Shown piece after piece: positions 16,567 through 25,472 of a DNA stretch of 64,000 nt (positions within the stretch are counted from its first letter, which is position 1; each line of letters starts with the position of its first letter). Below the pieces are notes generated by a model. The model searched no databases and was not told the DNA's origin. It saw nothing but the letters and a program-made list of their open reading frames with translations. A program made the translations under genes and the position numbers. Source of the stretch: JALZAI01 sp038212215 (GTDB taxonomy: Bacteria; Actinomycetota; Actinomycetes; Mycobacteriales; Jatrophihabitantaceae); the NCBI GenBank assembly GCA_038212215.1, contig JBBQUT010000004.1:124001-188000 (forward strand). The letters are read 5' to 3'.

Positions 16567-18753
16567 ATGTCGTCGAAGAAGACCGCCGCCCGGCCCGGCA
16601 TCAGGACGGCGACGGCCTCGGTCGACACCGCCGACCGGCCGGAGAAGATCCGCAATGTCGCACTGGTCGGCCACTCCGGCGCCGGCAAGACCACGCTCGT
16701 CGAGTCTCTGCTCGCCGCCACCGCAACGATCGGACGGCCCGGCAATGTCGTCGACGGCACCACCGTCAGCGACCACGATCCGGTCGAGGTCGCGCAACAG
16801 CGCTCGGTGGCGCTGGCGATCTGCCCGCTGCAGTGGGACGACGTCGTGGTGAACCTGCTCGACACGCCCGGCTACCCCGACTTCACCGGCGAGCTGCGCG
16901 CCGGATTGCGGGCCGCCGACGCTGCGCTGTTCGTGGTTTCGGCGGCCGAGGACATCGACCCGATCACGGTGACGCTGTGGGAGGAATGCGCCGCGCTCGG
17001 CACGCCCCGCGCGGTCGTGATCAGCCGCCTGGACGCCCCGCGCGCAAACTACGCCGCGACGCTCGAATCGTGCCAGCGGCTCTTCGGCGGCGAGGACGGT
17101 CAGGCCGTTCTCCCGCTCTACCTCCCGATCGAGGGCGAGGCCGGGGTCACCCCGCAGGCCCTCGTCGGGTTGCTCTCGCGCACCGGATTCGACTACGCGG
17201 CCGGCTTCCCACCGACCGAGTCCGCCGAACTCGGTGCGAGCGTGGATCTGGACACCGAGCGCGGCGCGCTCATCGAGGCGATCATCAACAACAGCGAGGA
17301 CGAGACGCTGCTGGAGCGCTACCTCAACGGTGACGACATCGGGCTCGAGGTGCTGATCGACGATCTCGAGACCTCCGTCGCCCGCGGCACGTTCTACCCG
17401 GTCCTGCCGGTGTGCGCGAACACCGGGTTGGGGCTCGCCGAGCTGCTGGAACTGCTGTCGGGCGGGTTTCCGTCCCCCATGGAGATGCCCGCCCCGGCGG
17501 TCATGGCGCTGTACGGGGGGACGGCGCCCACGCTGTGCTGCGATCCGGACGGCCCGGTGCTCGCCGAGATCGTGCGCACCTCGGTCGATCCGTACCTCGG
17601 ACGGCTGTCGGTGCTGCGGGTGTTCTCCGGAACCCTGCTGCCCGAGACCCCGGTGCACATCTCCGGACACGGCGGCGGCGAGCGCGGCCACCCTGACCAC
17701 GACACCGACGAGCGGGTGGGCCAGATCTTCTCCCCCTTGGGCGCCACGCTGCGCCCCGTCGAACGTGCCATCGCAGGCGACATCTGCGCGATCGGGCGGC
17801 TGGGCTCGGCCGAGACCGGCGACACTGTGTCGGCGAAGGCCGAGCCGCTACTCATCGACGCATGGGACATGCCGACCCCGCAGCTGCCGATCGCCGTCGA
17901 GGCAGCGACCCGCGCCGACGAGGACGCGCTCGCCAAGGCGCTGGGACGCCTCACCGCGGGTGACCCGACGGTCCGCGTCGAGCGGCACCGCGAGACCGGC
18001 CAGCTCGTGCTCTGGTGCCTCGGTGAGGCGCACACCGACGTCGTGCTGGAGCGGTTGCGAGCTACCGGCGCGCACGTCGACACCGTGCCGCTGCGCGTTG
18101 CCATGATGGAGACGTTCACCGAGGAGGCGCGCGGCCATGGTCGGCAGGTGAAACAGTCCGGCGGGCACGGGCAGTTCGCGGTGTGCGACGTGATCGTCTC
18201 GCCACTGCCACGCGGCTCCGGCGTGCAGTTCGCCGAGAAAGTCGTCGGCGGGGCCGTACCGTCGCAGTTCATCTCCTCGGTCGAGAAGGGCGCGCTGGCT
18301 CAGCTGGCGCACGGTCTGGCCGGCGACCACATCCCGCTCGTCGACGTGCTGGTGACGCTCGTCGACGGCAAGTCGCACAGCGTGGACTCCTCCGACGCGG
18401 CCTTCCAGACCGCCGGCGCGCTGGCAGTGAAGGACGCGGCGAGCGCAGCCAAGCCCGTCCTGCTCGAACCGCTGGCGGCGGTCGAGATCACGGTGCCGGA
18501 TTCGCACGTCGGCGCGGTGCTCTCAGATCTGTCCGGACGGCGAGGTCGGGTGACCGGCACCGAGCCCGATCCGTCCGCGCCGGTGGGCATGGAACGGACC
18601 GTGGTGCGTGCCGAGGTTCCCGACGCGGAATTGGTGCGCTACACGATCACGCTTCGCTCGCTCACCGCCGGAACGGGCCGGTTCACTCGCACCTACGCCC
18701 GTCACGACGTCGTCCCGGCATCGGTAGCCGCGTCGCTGCGCTCGCCCGAGTAG
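16567..18753 (+). CDS. fusA2: Elongation factor G-like protein EF-G2
   Basis: Ribosome-associated GTPase-like paralogue of EF-G, 728 residues. The P-loop is GHSGAGKTT (about residues 35-43) and the G3 motif is DTPGYPDF. The G4 motif that should read NKxD is SRLD (in VVISRLDAPRANY), which weakens nucleotide specificity. EF-G domains II, IV and V follow (VKQSGGHGQFAVCDV in domain IV). Actinobacterial EF-G2 proteins are not the main translocase and their job is unclear. ATG at 16567 has GGAGGA 9 nt upstream. Convergent with the HerA-like gene, with three bases between stops. Confidence 0.93.
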   Translation: MSSKKTAARPGIRTATASVDTADRPEKIRNVALVGHSGAGKTTLVESLLAATATIGRPGNVVDGTTVSDHDPVEVAQQRSVALAICPLQWDDVVVNLLDTPGYPDFTGELRAGLRAADAALFVVSAAEDIDPITVTLWEECAALGTPRAVVISRLDAPRANYAATLESCQRLFGGEDGQAVLPLYLPIEGEAGVTPQALVGLLSRTGFDYAAGFPPTESAELGASVDLDTERGALIEAIINNSEDETLLERYLNGDDIGLEVLIDDLETSVARGTFYPVLPVCANTGLGLAELLELLSGGFPSPMEMPAPAVMALYGGTAPTLCCDPDGPVLAEIVRTSVDPYLGRLSVLRVFSGTLLPETPVHISGHGGGERGHPDHDTDERVGQIFSPLGATLRPVERAIAGDICAIGRLGSAETGDTVSAKAEPLLIDAWDMPTPQLPIAVEAATRADEDALAKALGRLTAGDPTVRVERHRETGQLVLWCLGEAHTDVVLERLRATGAHVDTVPLRVAMMETFTEEARGHGRQVKQSGGHGQFAVCDVIVSPLPRGSGVQFAEKVVGGAVPSQFISSVEKGALAQLAHGLAGDHIPLVDVLVTLVDGKSHSVDSSDAAFQTAGALAVKDAASAAKPVLLEPLAAVEITVPDSHVGAVLSDLSGRRGRVTGTEPDPSAPVGMERTVVRAEVPDAELVRYTITLRSLTAGTGRFTRTYARHDVVPASVAASLRSPE

Positions 18754-18756
18754 GGC

Positions 18757-20280
18757 TTACCGGCGGCGCGTGCCGAACAGGCCGCGGGTGATCTCGCGGC
18801 CGAGCGTCGTCGCCGTCGAGCGGGCGAATGACTGGAAGGCCTTGGACTTCAACATCCGTCCGACGGCGGAATCCTCGTCCTGCTTCGGGGCGCTCCTCGG
18901 CGCCGGCGCGTCCTGCTGCTGGGGCGTCGGCTGCGGCGGCGGGGCGAGCTTGGCGGCCAACTTCTCGTAGGCGGAGTCTCGATCGACCGGCTGGCCGTAC
19001 TTCGCCTGCAGCGGCGAGGACGCCACGGCCTGCTGCTGCGCGGGCGCGTCCAGCTGCGCCATGAGCGAGCGCGGCGCGCGCATCCGGGCCCAGGCCACCG
19101 GTGTCGGCGCCCCGGACTCCGACAGCACGGTGATGATCGCCTCGCCGGTGCCCAGCTGTTGCAGTGCCTCGGACAGGTCGTAGTCAGAGGTCTTCGGGTA
19201 CGTCTTGACCGCCTTCGCAAGCGCTGCCGCGTCGTCCGGGGTGAACGCCCGAAGCGCGTGCTGCACGCGGTTGCCGAGCTGCCCGAGCACGTCGTCTGGC
19301 ACGTCCTGCGGATTCTGCGTAACGAAGAAGATGCCCACGCCCTTGGACCGGATCAGCCGCACGGTCTGGGTGACCGAGTCCAGAAACGCCTTGCTGGCGC
19401 CGTTGAACAGCAGGTGCGCCTCGTCGAAGAAGAACACCAGCTTGGGCTTGTCGGCGTCGCCTATCTCGGGCAGTTCGTGGAACAGCTCGGCGAGCAACCA
19501 CATCAGGAACGTGCTGAACAGTTGCGGGCGATCCTGCAGGTCCGCCAGCTCGATCGAGGTGATCACGCCGCGGCCGTCGGGCGCGGTGCGCAGCAGGTCG
19601 GTGGCCTCGAACTCCGGTTCGCCGAAGAAGTCGTCGCCGCCCTGATCGGCCAGGCCGATGAGATCGCGCAGGATGACTCCTGCGGTCGCCTTGGACAGCC
19701 CGCCGAGTGCGGCGAGGTCCGCCTTGCCCTCGGCGCTGACCAGATAGGAGATAACCGCTCGCAGGTCCTTCAGATCGAGCAACGGCAGACCCGCGGAGTC
19801 GGCGTAGTGGAAGACCAGGTTGAGGCTGGACTCCTGGGTGGGGTTGAGCGCGAGCACCTTTGCCAGCAGGGTGGGTCCGAAGCCGCTCATCGACGCCCGC
19901 AGCGGCACGCCGGTCCCGACCGCCCCGAGTGCAGCGAACTCGACGGGGAACGCGGTCGGGACCCAGGAGTCGCCAGTGTCGGTGCAGCGCTGCACGATCT
20001 TCGGGTTGGACGTGCCGGGTGCCGCGAGCCCGGACAGGTCACCCTTGATGTCGGCGAGCACCACCGGGACACCCGCCGCCGAGAGTTGCTCGGCCAGGCC
20101 CTGCAGCGTCTTGGTCTTGCCGGTTCCGGTCGCGCCCGCGATCAGGCCGTGGCGGTTCATCATCGCCAGCGGTACCCGAATCAGGGCGTCCGGGTGCGCG
20201 GCGCCGTCCAGCACCACGGCGCCGAATTCCAGCGCCGGCCCGGCGAACGTGTATCCCTTGGCGATCTCCTCGGCACTCAT
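18757..20280 (-). CDS. HerA-like ATPase, DUF853 family
   Basis: Cytoplasmic P-loop ATPase of 507 residues. Walker A is GATGTGKTKT at about residues 48-57 and Walker B is LVFFFDEAHLLF at about 275-286. The family is annotated as DUF853 or helicase HerA-like and relates to FtsK/VirB4 motors; its biological role is unknown. A Pro/Gln-rich linker precedes a basic C-terminal tail. ATG at 20280; between it and the upstream ffh is an 88-bp spacer with a hairpin (20281-20308). Confidence 0.85.
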   Translation of the reverse strand: MSAEEIAKGYTFAGPALEFGAVVLDGAAHPDALIRVPLAMMNRHGLIAGATGTGKTKTLQGLAEQLSAAGVPVVLADIKGDLSGLAAPGTSNPKIVQRCTDTGDSWVPTAFPVEFAALGAVGTGVPLRASMSGFGPTLLAKVLALNPTQESSLNLVFHYADSAGLPLLDLKDLRAVISYLVSAEGKADLAALGGLSKATAGVILRDLIGLADQGGDDFFGEPEFEATDLLRTAPDGRGVITSIELADLQDRPQLFSTFLMWLLAELFHELPEIGDADKPKLVFFFDEAHLLFNGASKAFLDSVTQTVRLIRSKGVGIFFVTQNPQDVPDDVLGQLGNRVQHALRAFTPDDAAALAKAVKTYPKTSDYDLSEALQQLGTGEAIITVLSESGAPTPVAWARMRAPRSLMAQLDAPAQQQAVASSPLQAKYGQPVDRDSAYEKLAAKLAPPPQPTPQQQDAPAPRSAPKQDEDSAVGRMLKSKAFQSFARSTATTLGREITRGLFGTRRR

Positions 20281-20308
20281 GCCCGAGCCTCGCTTCGCTC
20301 GTTCGGGC
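20281..20308. repeat. Inverted repeat between ffh and the HerA-like gene
   Basis: GCCCGAGC and GTTCGGGC arms (one mismatch) enclose a 12-nt loop containing the GAGCGAAGCGAG-type motif that recurs near other starts in this window. It lies directly before the HerA-like ATG and 60 bp after the ffh stop. It could be a weak terminator or a small dispersed repeat; there is no T-run. Confidence 0.5.
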
Positions 20309-20368
20309 TGCCACGCCCTGCGGCACCTGTTCGCTCGCACGCATCAATCACGCCGCGAGCGTAGCGGC

Positions 20369-21880
20369 CTACTGCTTGGGCAGGTTGAGCTTCGACAAGT
20401 CCGGCATGTCGTCGAGGTTCATGCCTGGCGGCAGCGCGCCGGGATTGAAGCCGCCAGGCAACCCGGCCGGGGTGCGCGCCGGAGTCGGGCCACGTCCGAC
20501 CTTCTTGCCCTTCTTGGTCTTGCGCTTGTTGTTCGAGGACCTGGTCGCCGACTGCTTGCGCTTCATCCCGGGCAGGCCCATCCCGCCGAGCTGCGCCATC
20601 ATCTTGCGGGCCTCGAAGAACCGGTCGACAAGCTGGTTGACCTCACTCACCTGCACGCCTGAGCCATTTGCGATGCGCAACCGTCGGGACCCGTTGATCA
20701 TTTTTGGGTTGTCGCGCTCGCCAGGCGTCATCGAGCGGATGATCGCGGCGGTGCGGTCGAGGTCGCGGTCGTCGACCTGCGCGATCGCTTCCTTCATCTG
20801 CCCCATGCCGGGCATCATGCCCAGCAGGTTGCCGATCGGGCCCATTTTGCGGATTGCCATCAGCTGGTCAAGGAAGTCCTCGAGCGTGAATTTGTTGCCG
20901 GCGGTGAGTTTGGCCGCCATCTGCTCGGCCTCGGCCTGGTCGAACGTCTTCTCGGCATGCTCGATGAGGGTCAGCATGTCGCCCATGCCGAGAATTCGAG
21001 AGGCCATCCGGTCAGGGTGGAAGACGTCGAATTCTTCGAGCTTCTCGCCGTTGGACGCGAACATGATCGGCTGGCCGGTCACCTCACGGACCGACAGTGC
21101 GGCACCACCGCGAGCATCGCCGTCGAGCTTGGTGAGCACCACGCCGGTGAACCCGACGCCGTCGCGGAAGGCCTCGGCAGTGTTCACGGCGTCCTGGCCG
21201 ACCATCGCGTCGACGACATACAGCACCTCCTGCGGGTCGACCGCGTCGCGGATGTCGGCCGCCTGCTGCATCATCTCGGCGTCGATACCGAGCCGCCCGG
21301 CGGTGTCGACGATCACCATGTCGTGCTGGGCGCGGCGGGCGAACTCGATCGAGTCCCGCGCGACTGCGACCGGGTCCCCGACGCCGTTGCCGGGCTGCGG
21401 GGCGTAAACCACGACGCCGGCCCGCTGGCCGACGATCTGGAGTTGGTTCACGGCGTTTGGACGTTGCAGGTCGCAAGCCACCAGCAGCGGCGCGTGTCCT
21501 TGCCGTTGCAGCCAGTGCGCCAGCTTGCCTGCGAGCGTCGTCTTGCCCGAGCCCTGCAGGCCGGCCAGCATGATCACCGTCGGCGGCTGCTTGGCGAACA
21601 CCAACCGCCGCGTCTCACCACCGAGGATCGTCACCAGTTCTTCGTTGACGATCTTGATAACCTGCTGCGCCGGATTGAGCGCGCGAGAGACCTCCTCGCC
21701 GCGCGAGCGCTGCTTGATGTTCGCGATGAACTGCCGCACTACCGGCAGCGCGACGTCGGCCTCGAGCAGTGCGATGCGGATCTCGCGTGCCGTCGCGTCG
21801 ATATCGGCGTCAGACAGGCGGCCCTTGCCGCGTAGGTTGCTGAAGACCGAGGTCAGACGATCCGAGAGCGTGTCGAACAC
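20369..21880 (-). CDS. ffh: Signal recognition particle GTPase Ffh
   Basis: SRP54 protein that binds signal sequences on the ribosome and targets nascent chains to FtsY and SecYEG. It has 503 residues. The N domain starts MFDTLSDRLTSVFSNLRG, the G domain has GLQGSGKTTL, DTAGRLGID and LTKLDGDARGG, and the Met-rich M domain (about residues 300-440) has LLGMMPGMGQM. A Lys-rich and Pro/Gly/Met tail follows. Single start at 21880. Confidence 0.98.
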   Translation of the reverse strand: MFDTLSDRLTSVFSNLRGKGRLSDADIDATAREIRIALLEADVALPVVRQFIANIKQRSRGEEVSRALNPAQQVIKIVNEELVTILGGETRRLVFAKQPPTVIMLAGLQGSGKTTLAGKLAHWLQRQGHAPLLVACDLQRPNAVNQLQIVGQRAGVVVYAPQPGNGVGDPVAVARDSIEFARRAQHDMVIVDTAGRLGIDAEMMQQAADIRDAVDPQEVLYVVDAMVGQDAVNTAEAFRDGVGFTGVVLTKLDGDARGGAALSVREVTGQPIMFASNGEKLEEFDVFHPDRMASRILGMGDMLTLIEHAEKTFDQAEAEQMAAKLTAGNKFTLEDFLDQLMAIRKMGPIGNLLGMMPGMGQMKEAIAQVDDRDLDRTAAIIRSMTPGERDNPKMINGSRRLRIANGSGVQVSEVNQLVDRFFEARKMMAQLGGMGLPGMKRKQSATRSSNNKRKTKKGKKVGRGPTPARTPAGLPGGFNPGALPPGMNLDDMPDLSKLNLPKQ

Positions 21881-21937
21881 AGAGCATTCCTTCGGGCCGG
21901 GACGGCGGGGTAATCGCCCTCAGGGTACGTGCCCGCT

Positions 21938-22702
21938 TCAGAGCAGCCCGCGGCCACCGTCGACGTAGATCACCTGGCCGGTGACGTAGCCGGCCTCCTC
22001 GCCGGCGAAGAAGGCCACCGTGTTCGCAATGTCGGACGGCACACCGCCGCGGCGCACCGGCACGGCCGCTGCGACCTGTTCGCGCATCGCCTCGATCGTC
22101 GTTCCGACACGCTCGGCAGTGGCCTTGGTCATCGCGGTCTCGATGAAACCGGGTGCGATCGCGTTGGCAGTGACCCCGAACGGGCCGAGTTCGATAGCTA
22201 GCGTCTTGGTCAGACCTTGCAGGCCGGCCTTCGCCGTCGAATAGTTCGCCTGGCCGCGGTTGCCCAGCGCCGACGTCGACGACATGCACACGATCCGTCC
22301 GTACTTGGCCGCCACCATGTGCTTCTGCGCGATCTGGCTGCACAGGAAAGCGCCGCGCAGATGCACGTCCATGACCAGCGTCCAGTCGTCGTCGCTCATC
22401 TTGAACAGCAGGTTGTCGCGCAGCACGCCGGCGTTGTTCACCAGAATCTGCAGCCCGCCGTACTCGCCGACGAGCGCGTCGACCGCGGCCTGCACCTGGT
22501 CACGCTTGGACACGTCCGCGCTCAGGGCCAGGGCTGCGCCGCCCGCGCCGGTGATCTCATCGACCACCGATTGCGCGGCGTCTTTGGCCAGGTCGAGCAC
22601 GCCGACCTTGGCGCCGCCCGCGGCCAACCGCTTCGAGATCTCGGCGCCGATGCCCTGCGCACCTCCGGTGACGAGAGCGACGCGGTCCTGGACACCTGGC
22701 AT
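21938..22702 (-). CDS. Short-chain dehydrogenase, FabG-like
   Basis: NAD(P)-dependent oxidoreductase of 254 residues with TGGAQGIGAE cofactor loop (about residues 13-22), NNAGV, catalytic Ser (SSTSALGNRG), YSTAK with the Tyr/Lys pair, and VDGG at the end. Close in style to 3-oxoacyl-ACP/CoA reductases. ATG at 22702 has AGGGAGA upstream. It follows the kinase-like gene at the 3' end of the acyl-CoA operon, so a 3-hydroxyacyl- or 3-oxoacyl-CoA step is likely. Confidence 0.88.
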   Translation of the reverse strand: MPGVQDRVALVTGGAQGIGAEISKRLAAGGAKVGVLDLAKDAAQSVVDEITGAGGAALALSADVSKRDQVQAAVDALVGEYGGLQILVNNAGVLRDNLLFKMSDDDWTLVMDVHLRGAFLCSQIAQKHMVAAKYGRIVCMSSTSALGNRGQANYSTAKAGLQGLTKTLAIELGPFGVTANAIAPGFIETAMTKATAERVGTTIEAMREQVAAAVPVRRGGVPSDIANTVAFFAGEEAGYVTGQVIYVDGGRGLL

Positions 22703-22739
22703 GAGATCTCCCTATCGATGGCTGGTAGTGGAACGTATA

Positions 22740-23642
22740 TCAGAGCGGAAACTGCTGCGCGTCCGCGCACAGGGCGGCTGCGAGGAAGCCCACACGCGCC
22801 GGGTCTGGCTGGTTCTGTTCACCGAGCGCCCAGCCGACCTCGTCGAAGGCCTGGTAGCTGAGGGCGGTCGGCCACAGGCGCACCTCGGTGTCGGTGAGTC
22901 GGACGTGCGCGCAGTAGGCGTCGCGGAACCACGCCCACTCCCGGGCGGCGAACGCCCGCCGGATCGCGGTCTCGGTATGGAACAGCAGCGCAGCGAGCGC
23001 GAGATCGAGCAGGCGCGGAGCGCGTTCGCCGTTGTCAGGGTCGACCAGCACCGGGCCGCCGGATGCGTACACGAGATTGACCGCTTTCCAGTCCATTGTG
23101 AGGTCGGCCACGGGCAGCTCGGCGTCGCGGATCGCGGGCATGAGTTCGCCCTCGAAACGGCTTGCGAGGTCGTCGAGACGCGCGAGTAGGCGCGCAGGCA
23201 CCCGCCCTCTGGCGGGGTGGCCAGCACGCGCCGGCCAGCGCATCAGCGGCAATCCGCGTCCGGTCGGCGGGCGGGCGTGCAGGCGTCCGAGGAGGTCCCC
23301 GGCGGCGCTGACGTCGCTCTCGTCCGGCCGGTAAGGCCGTCCGGTGATCCACGGGTAGGCGACCCAGGCGCGCGAGGGTGCGAGGACGACCGGGTTCGCG
23401 ACACCGAGGGCGACGGGCGTGACGACCGGGAACCCGTCGGCGCGCAGCGTCCGCGTCCAGTCCGGGACGGCCTGCGGGGCGTCGGCCCGAGTCTGCTTGA
23501 CGACCACGGCGTGCCCCTGCGCGATGGCGGGAAATACCGGCGCATACGGGTGGATCGAGTGGTCCGGGAAGTCGCGTGCACCGAAGTGTGCGAGGGCCGC
23601 GGCGATATCGGGCCGGTCCGCGCGCGCGAAACCCGTCACCAC
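22740..23642 (-). CDS. Aminoglycoside-phosphotransferase-fold protein with altered catalytic loop
   Basis: A 300-residue APH/choline-kinase-fold protein. The Brenner motif normally HGDxxxxN reads TMDWKAVN: the Asp and Asn are kept but the His is Thr. The metal-binding DFG equivalent is VLVDPDN. An N-terminal lobe with VVVKQTRAD may hold the ATP lysine. GTG at 23642 overlaps the preceding SDR stop by one base, so it is an operon member. The substrate is unknown; resistance is unlikely given the lipid-catabolism context. Confidence 0.7.
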   Translation of the reverse strand: MVTGFARADRPDIAAALAHFGARDFPDHSIHPYAPVFPAIAQGHAVVVKQTRADAPQAVPDWTRTLRADGFPVVTPVALGVANPVVLAPSRAWVAYPWITGRPYRPDESDVSAAGDLLGRLHARPPTGRGLPLMRWPARAGHPARGRVPARLLARLDDLASRFEGELMPAIRDAELPVADLTMDWKAVNLVYASGGPVLVDPDNGERAPRLLDLALAALLFHTETAIRRAFAAREWAWFRDAYCAHVRLTDTEVRLWPTALSYQAFDEVGWALGEQNQPDPARVGFLAAALCADAQQFPL

Positions 23643-24418
23643 TACCTACGCTCGCTGAGCCGCCGCATCCCGGACAGCCAGCGTTCGGGGTCCGACGCCT
23701 TCTGCGCCCAGTACCGGCCCACCTCGGGATGCGGCAGGATCAGGAAACTGCCCTCGAGCAAGCCCGCCACGACGGCATCGGCCACCTGCTCGGCCGTGAC
23801 GATCGCACCGGACGCGGCGACCGCCCGTGCGGCGGCGTCGCCGGCTTCGAGCGGCCCCATCAGTAGCGGCGTTGAGACACCCATCGGGCACAGCACGCTG
23901 ACGCCGATGCCGCGCCCGCCGTAGGTCACGCTGAGCCACTCGGCGAACGCGACTGCGCCATGTTTGGTCACCGTGTAGGGCGCGTCACCCGGGTTGGTCA
24001 GCAGACCTGCGGCGGACGCGGTGTTGAGCAGGTAGCCGCGACCGCGTTCGAGCATGTGCGGCACGACCGCCCGCGCGGCATGCACGTGCGCCAGCACGTT
24101 GATGTCGAACGCCTTGTGCCAGACGTCGGCGGGGTCGTCCTCGAGGCCGATCCCGGTCGCGATCCCTGCGTTGGAACAGAACAGGTCGATGCTGCCGTGC
24201 TGCTCGATCGTGTCGGCCACGAGCGCCTCGATCGCAGCGCGGTCGCTGACATCGCACGCAACGACGCCGGGCGCTGGCAGGAGATCGGTCGCGACGACGA
24301 TCGCCGCGCCTTCAGCGGTGAAGCGAGCTGCCAGCGCCGCGCCGATCCCGCTGGCGGCGCCGGTGACGACGACGATCTTGTCGTGAACGTCGATCACAAT
24401 TTTTCCGGGAACGTCCAT
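23642..24418 (-). CDS. Short-chain dehydrogenase/reductase
   Basis: SDR of 258 residues: TGAASGIGA cofactor loop (about residues 19-27), CDVSDRAA for the adenine ring, NAGIATG, the Ser in NTASAAG, and YTVTK with the catalytic Tyr/Lys pair. ATG at 24418 overlaps the stop of the F420-type gene by one base. The C-terminal region PHPEVGRYWAQKASDPERWL is shared by SDRs of actinobacterial lipid-degradation clusters. Substrate not assignable. Confidence 0.87.
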   Translation of the reverse strand: MDVPGKIVIDVHDKIVVVTGAASGIGAALAARFTAEGAAIVVATDLLPAPGVVACDVSDRAAIEALVADTIEQHGSIDLFCSNAGIATGIGLEDDPADVWHKAFDINVLAHVHAARAVVPHMLERGRGYLLNTASAAGLLTNPGDAPYTVTKHGAVAFAEWLSVTYGGRGIGVSVLCPMGVSTPLLMGPLEAGDAAARAVAASGAIVTAEQVADAVVAGLLEGSFLILPHPEVGRYWAQKASDPERWLSGMRRLSERR

Positions 24419-25401
24419 CAGGAAGGCTGTCCCATCCGTCGGACGACGTCAGTGATGCCGTCGGGGGTCTTGGTGTCCGGTGTCGGCAGCATCGCGATGA
24501 CCGGCGTGCGGACGCCCGCATCGGCGTAGGCCTGCACCTGATCCCGGCACTGCTCGGGGCTGCCGTGGATGACGAGATCATCGACGACGGAGTCAGGGAT
24601 CGCCGCGGCGGCGCCCTTGCGGTCGCCGGCCGCCCACGCTTCATGCATCGGCGCGAGAGCATCGCCGCGCCCCAACCAGTCATGGAAAGCCGCGTACGCC
24701 GGGACGGTCAGGTAGGTCGAGATCAGCGCACGGCCGAGGCCGCGCGCATAGGCGAGATCGGCTGAGGGGCAGACGAAGATGCGCGCGACGACGTCGGCGT
24801 CGGGGCTGGCGACCGCGTCCAGGCACTGGCGCACGTCGTAGGACGCCAGCCAGTTCAGGATGGCGCCGTCGGCCTCGTTCCCGGCCAGGCGCAGCATCTG
24901 CGGGCGCAGTGCCGCCAGCATGATCGGCGGCGGGTCGGCGGGAGCCTGCTCGAGCTTGAAACGCTTGATGGTGAACGTGTCGAACTCGCCGTCGACGCGG
25001 TCACCGGCGAGGGCCGTCCGTACGGCGCGCAATACGTCGCGGGTGCGCCGGAACGGCTGCTCGAAATCGATGCCGTTCCAGCCGTTCACGATCACCGGGC
25101 TGGACGCGCCGAGGCCTAGCACGAACCGCCCGGGCGCCGCGGTCGCCAGCGCCGCGGCCGACATCGCGATCAGGGCAGGTCCGCGGGTGAACACGGGCAC
25201 GATCGCGGTGCCCAGCCGCAGCGTCGGCTCCCAGGTCGAGGCGAGCGTCAACGGCGTAAATGCGTCGGTCCCGCTCGTCTCGGCCGACCAGACGTCGGTG
25301 TAGCCGAAGTCGGGCAGCCGCCGGATCAGCTCCGCGTGCTGCAGCAACGGCAACCCGGTGAGCGGCACGGTCAAACCCCAGCCCGCCGAACCTGGCGTCA
25401 T
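24418..25401 (-). CDS. LLM-class (luciferase-like) oxidoreductase, probably F420-dependent
   Basis: TIM-barrel flavin/F420 enzyme of 327 residues. Typical segments are GYTDVWSAETSGTDAFTPL, LGTAIVPVFTRGPALIAMSAAALA and FVLGLGASSPVIVNGWNG. The related mycobacterial proteins use F420. ATG at 25401 is the junction of a 76-bp element that fills the gap to the TetR stop. The upstream frame could begin earlier but only inside that element. Confidence 0.87.
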   Translation of the reverse strand: MTPGSAGWGLTVPLTGLPLLQHAELIRRLPDFGYTDVWSAETSGTDAFTPLTLASTWEPTLRLGTAIVPVFTRGPALIAMSAAALATAAPGRFVLGLGASSPVIVNGWNGIDFEQPFRRTRDVLRAVRTALAGDRVDGEFDTFTIKRFKLEQAPADPPPIMLAALRPQMLRLAGNEADGAILNWLASYDVRQCLDAVASPDADVVARIFVCPSADLAYARGLGRALISTYLTVPAYAAFHDWLGRGDALAPMHEAWAAGDRKGAAAAIPDSVVDDLVIHGSPEQCRDQVQAYADAGVRTPVIAMLPTPDTKTPDGITDVVRRMGQPS

Positions 25402-25472
25402 GAGCGTGCTCCGCGCGCGAATGACCAATCGGGAATGGCGGTCGGCGGTCGGAGCGAATCGACGGGCGTCAT
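25397..25472. repeat. 76-bp intergenic element related to the trpB-trpA tandem repeat
   Basis: The segment runs exactly from the TetR stop codon to the start of the LLM gene and is bounded by GTCAT on both sides. It aligns over its length with the 71-bp unit at 32849-32990; the conserved blocks include GCTCCGCG, GCGAATGACC and TCGGCGG. The reverse strand ends in an ATGAC start region in both places. Mutational divergence is clear, so this is an older copy. Confidence 0.7.

Noticed and set aside
15763..17700. Extension of the PatA frame upstream through pgsA and part of EF-G2
   Set aside because: The extension is antisense to EF-G2 and out of frame with pgsA; the family start at 15762 fits the overlap.
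22740..23642. Aminoglycoside resistance gene
   Set aside because: The fold fits but the catalytic loop is altered and the context is lipid catabolism; no support for resistance.
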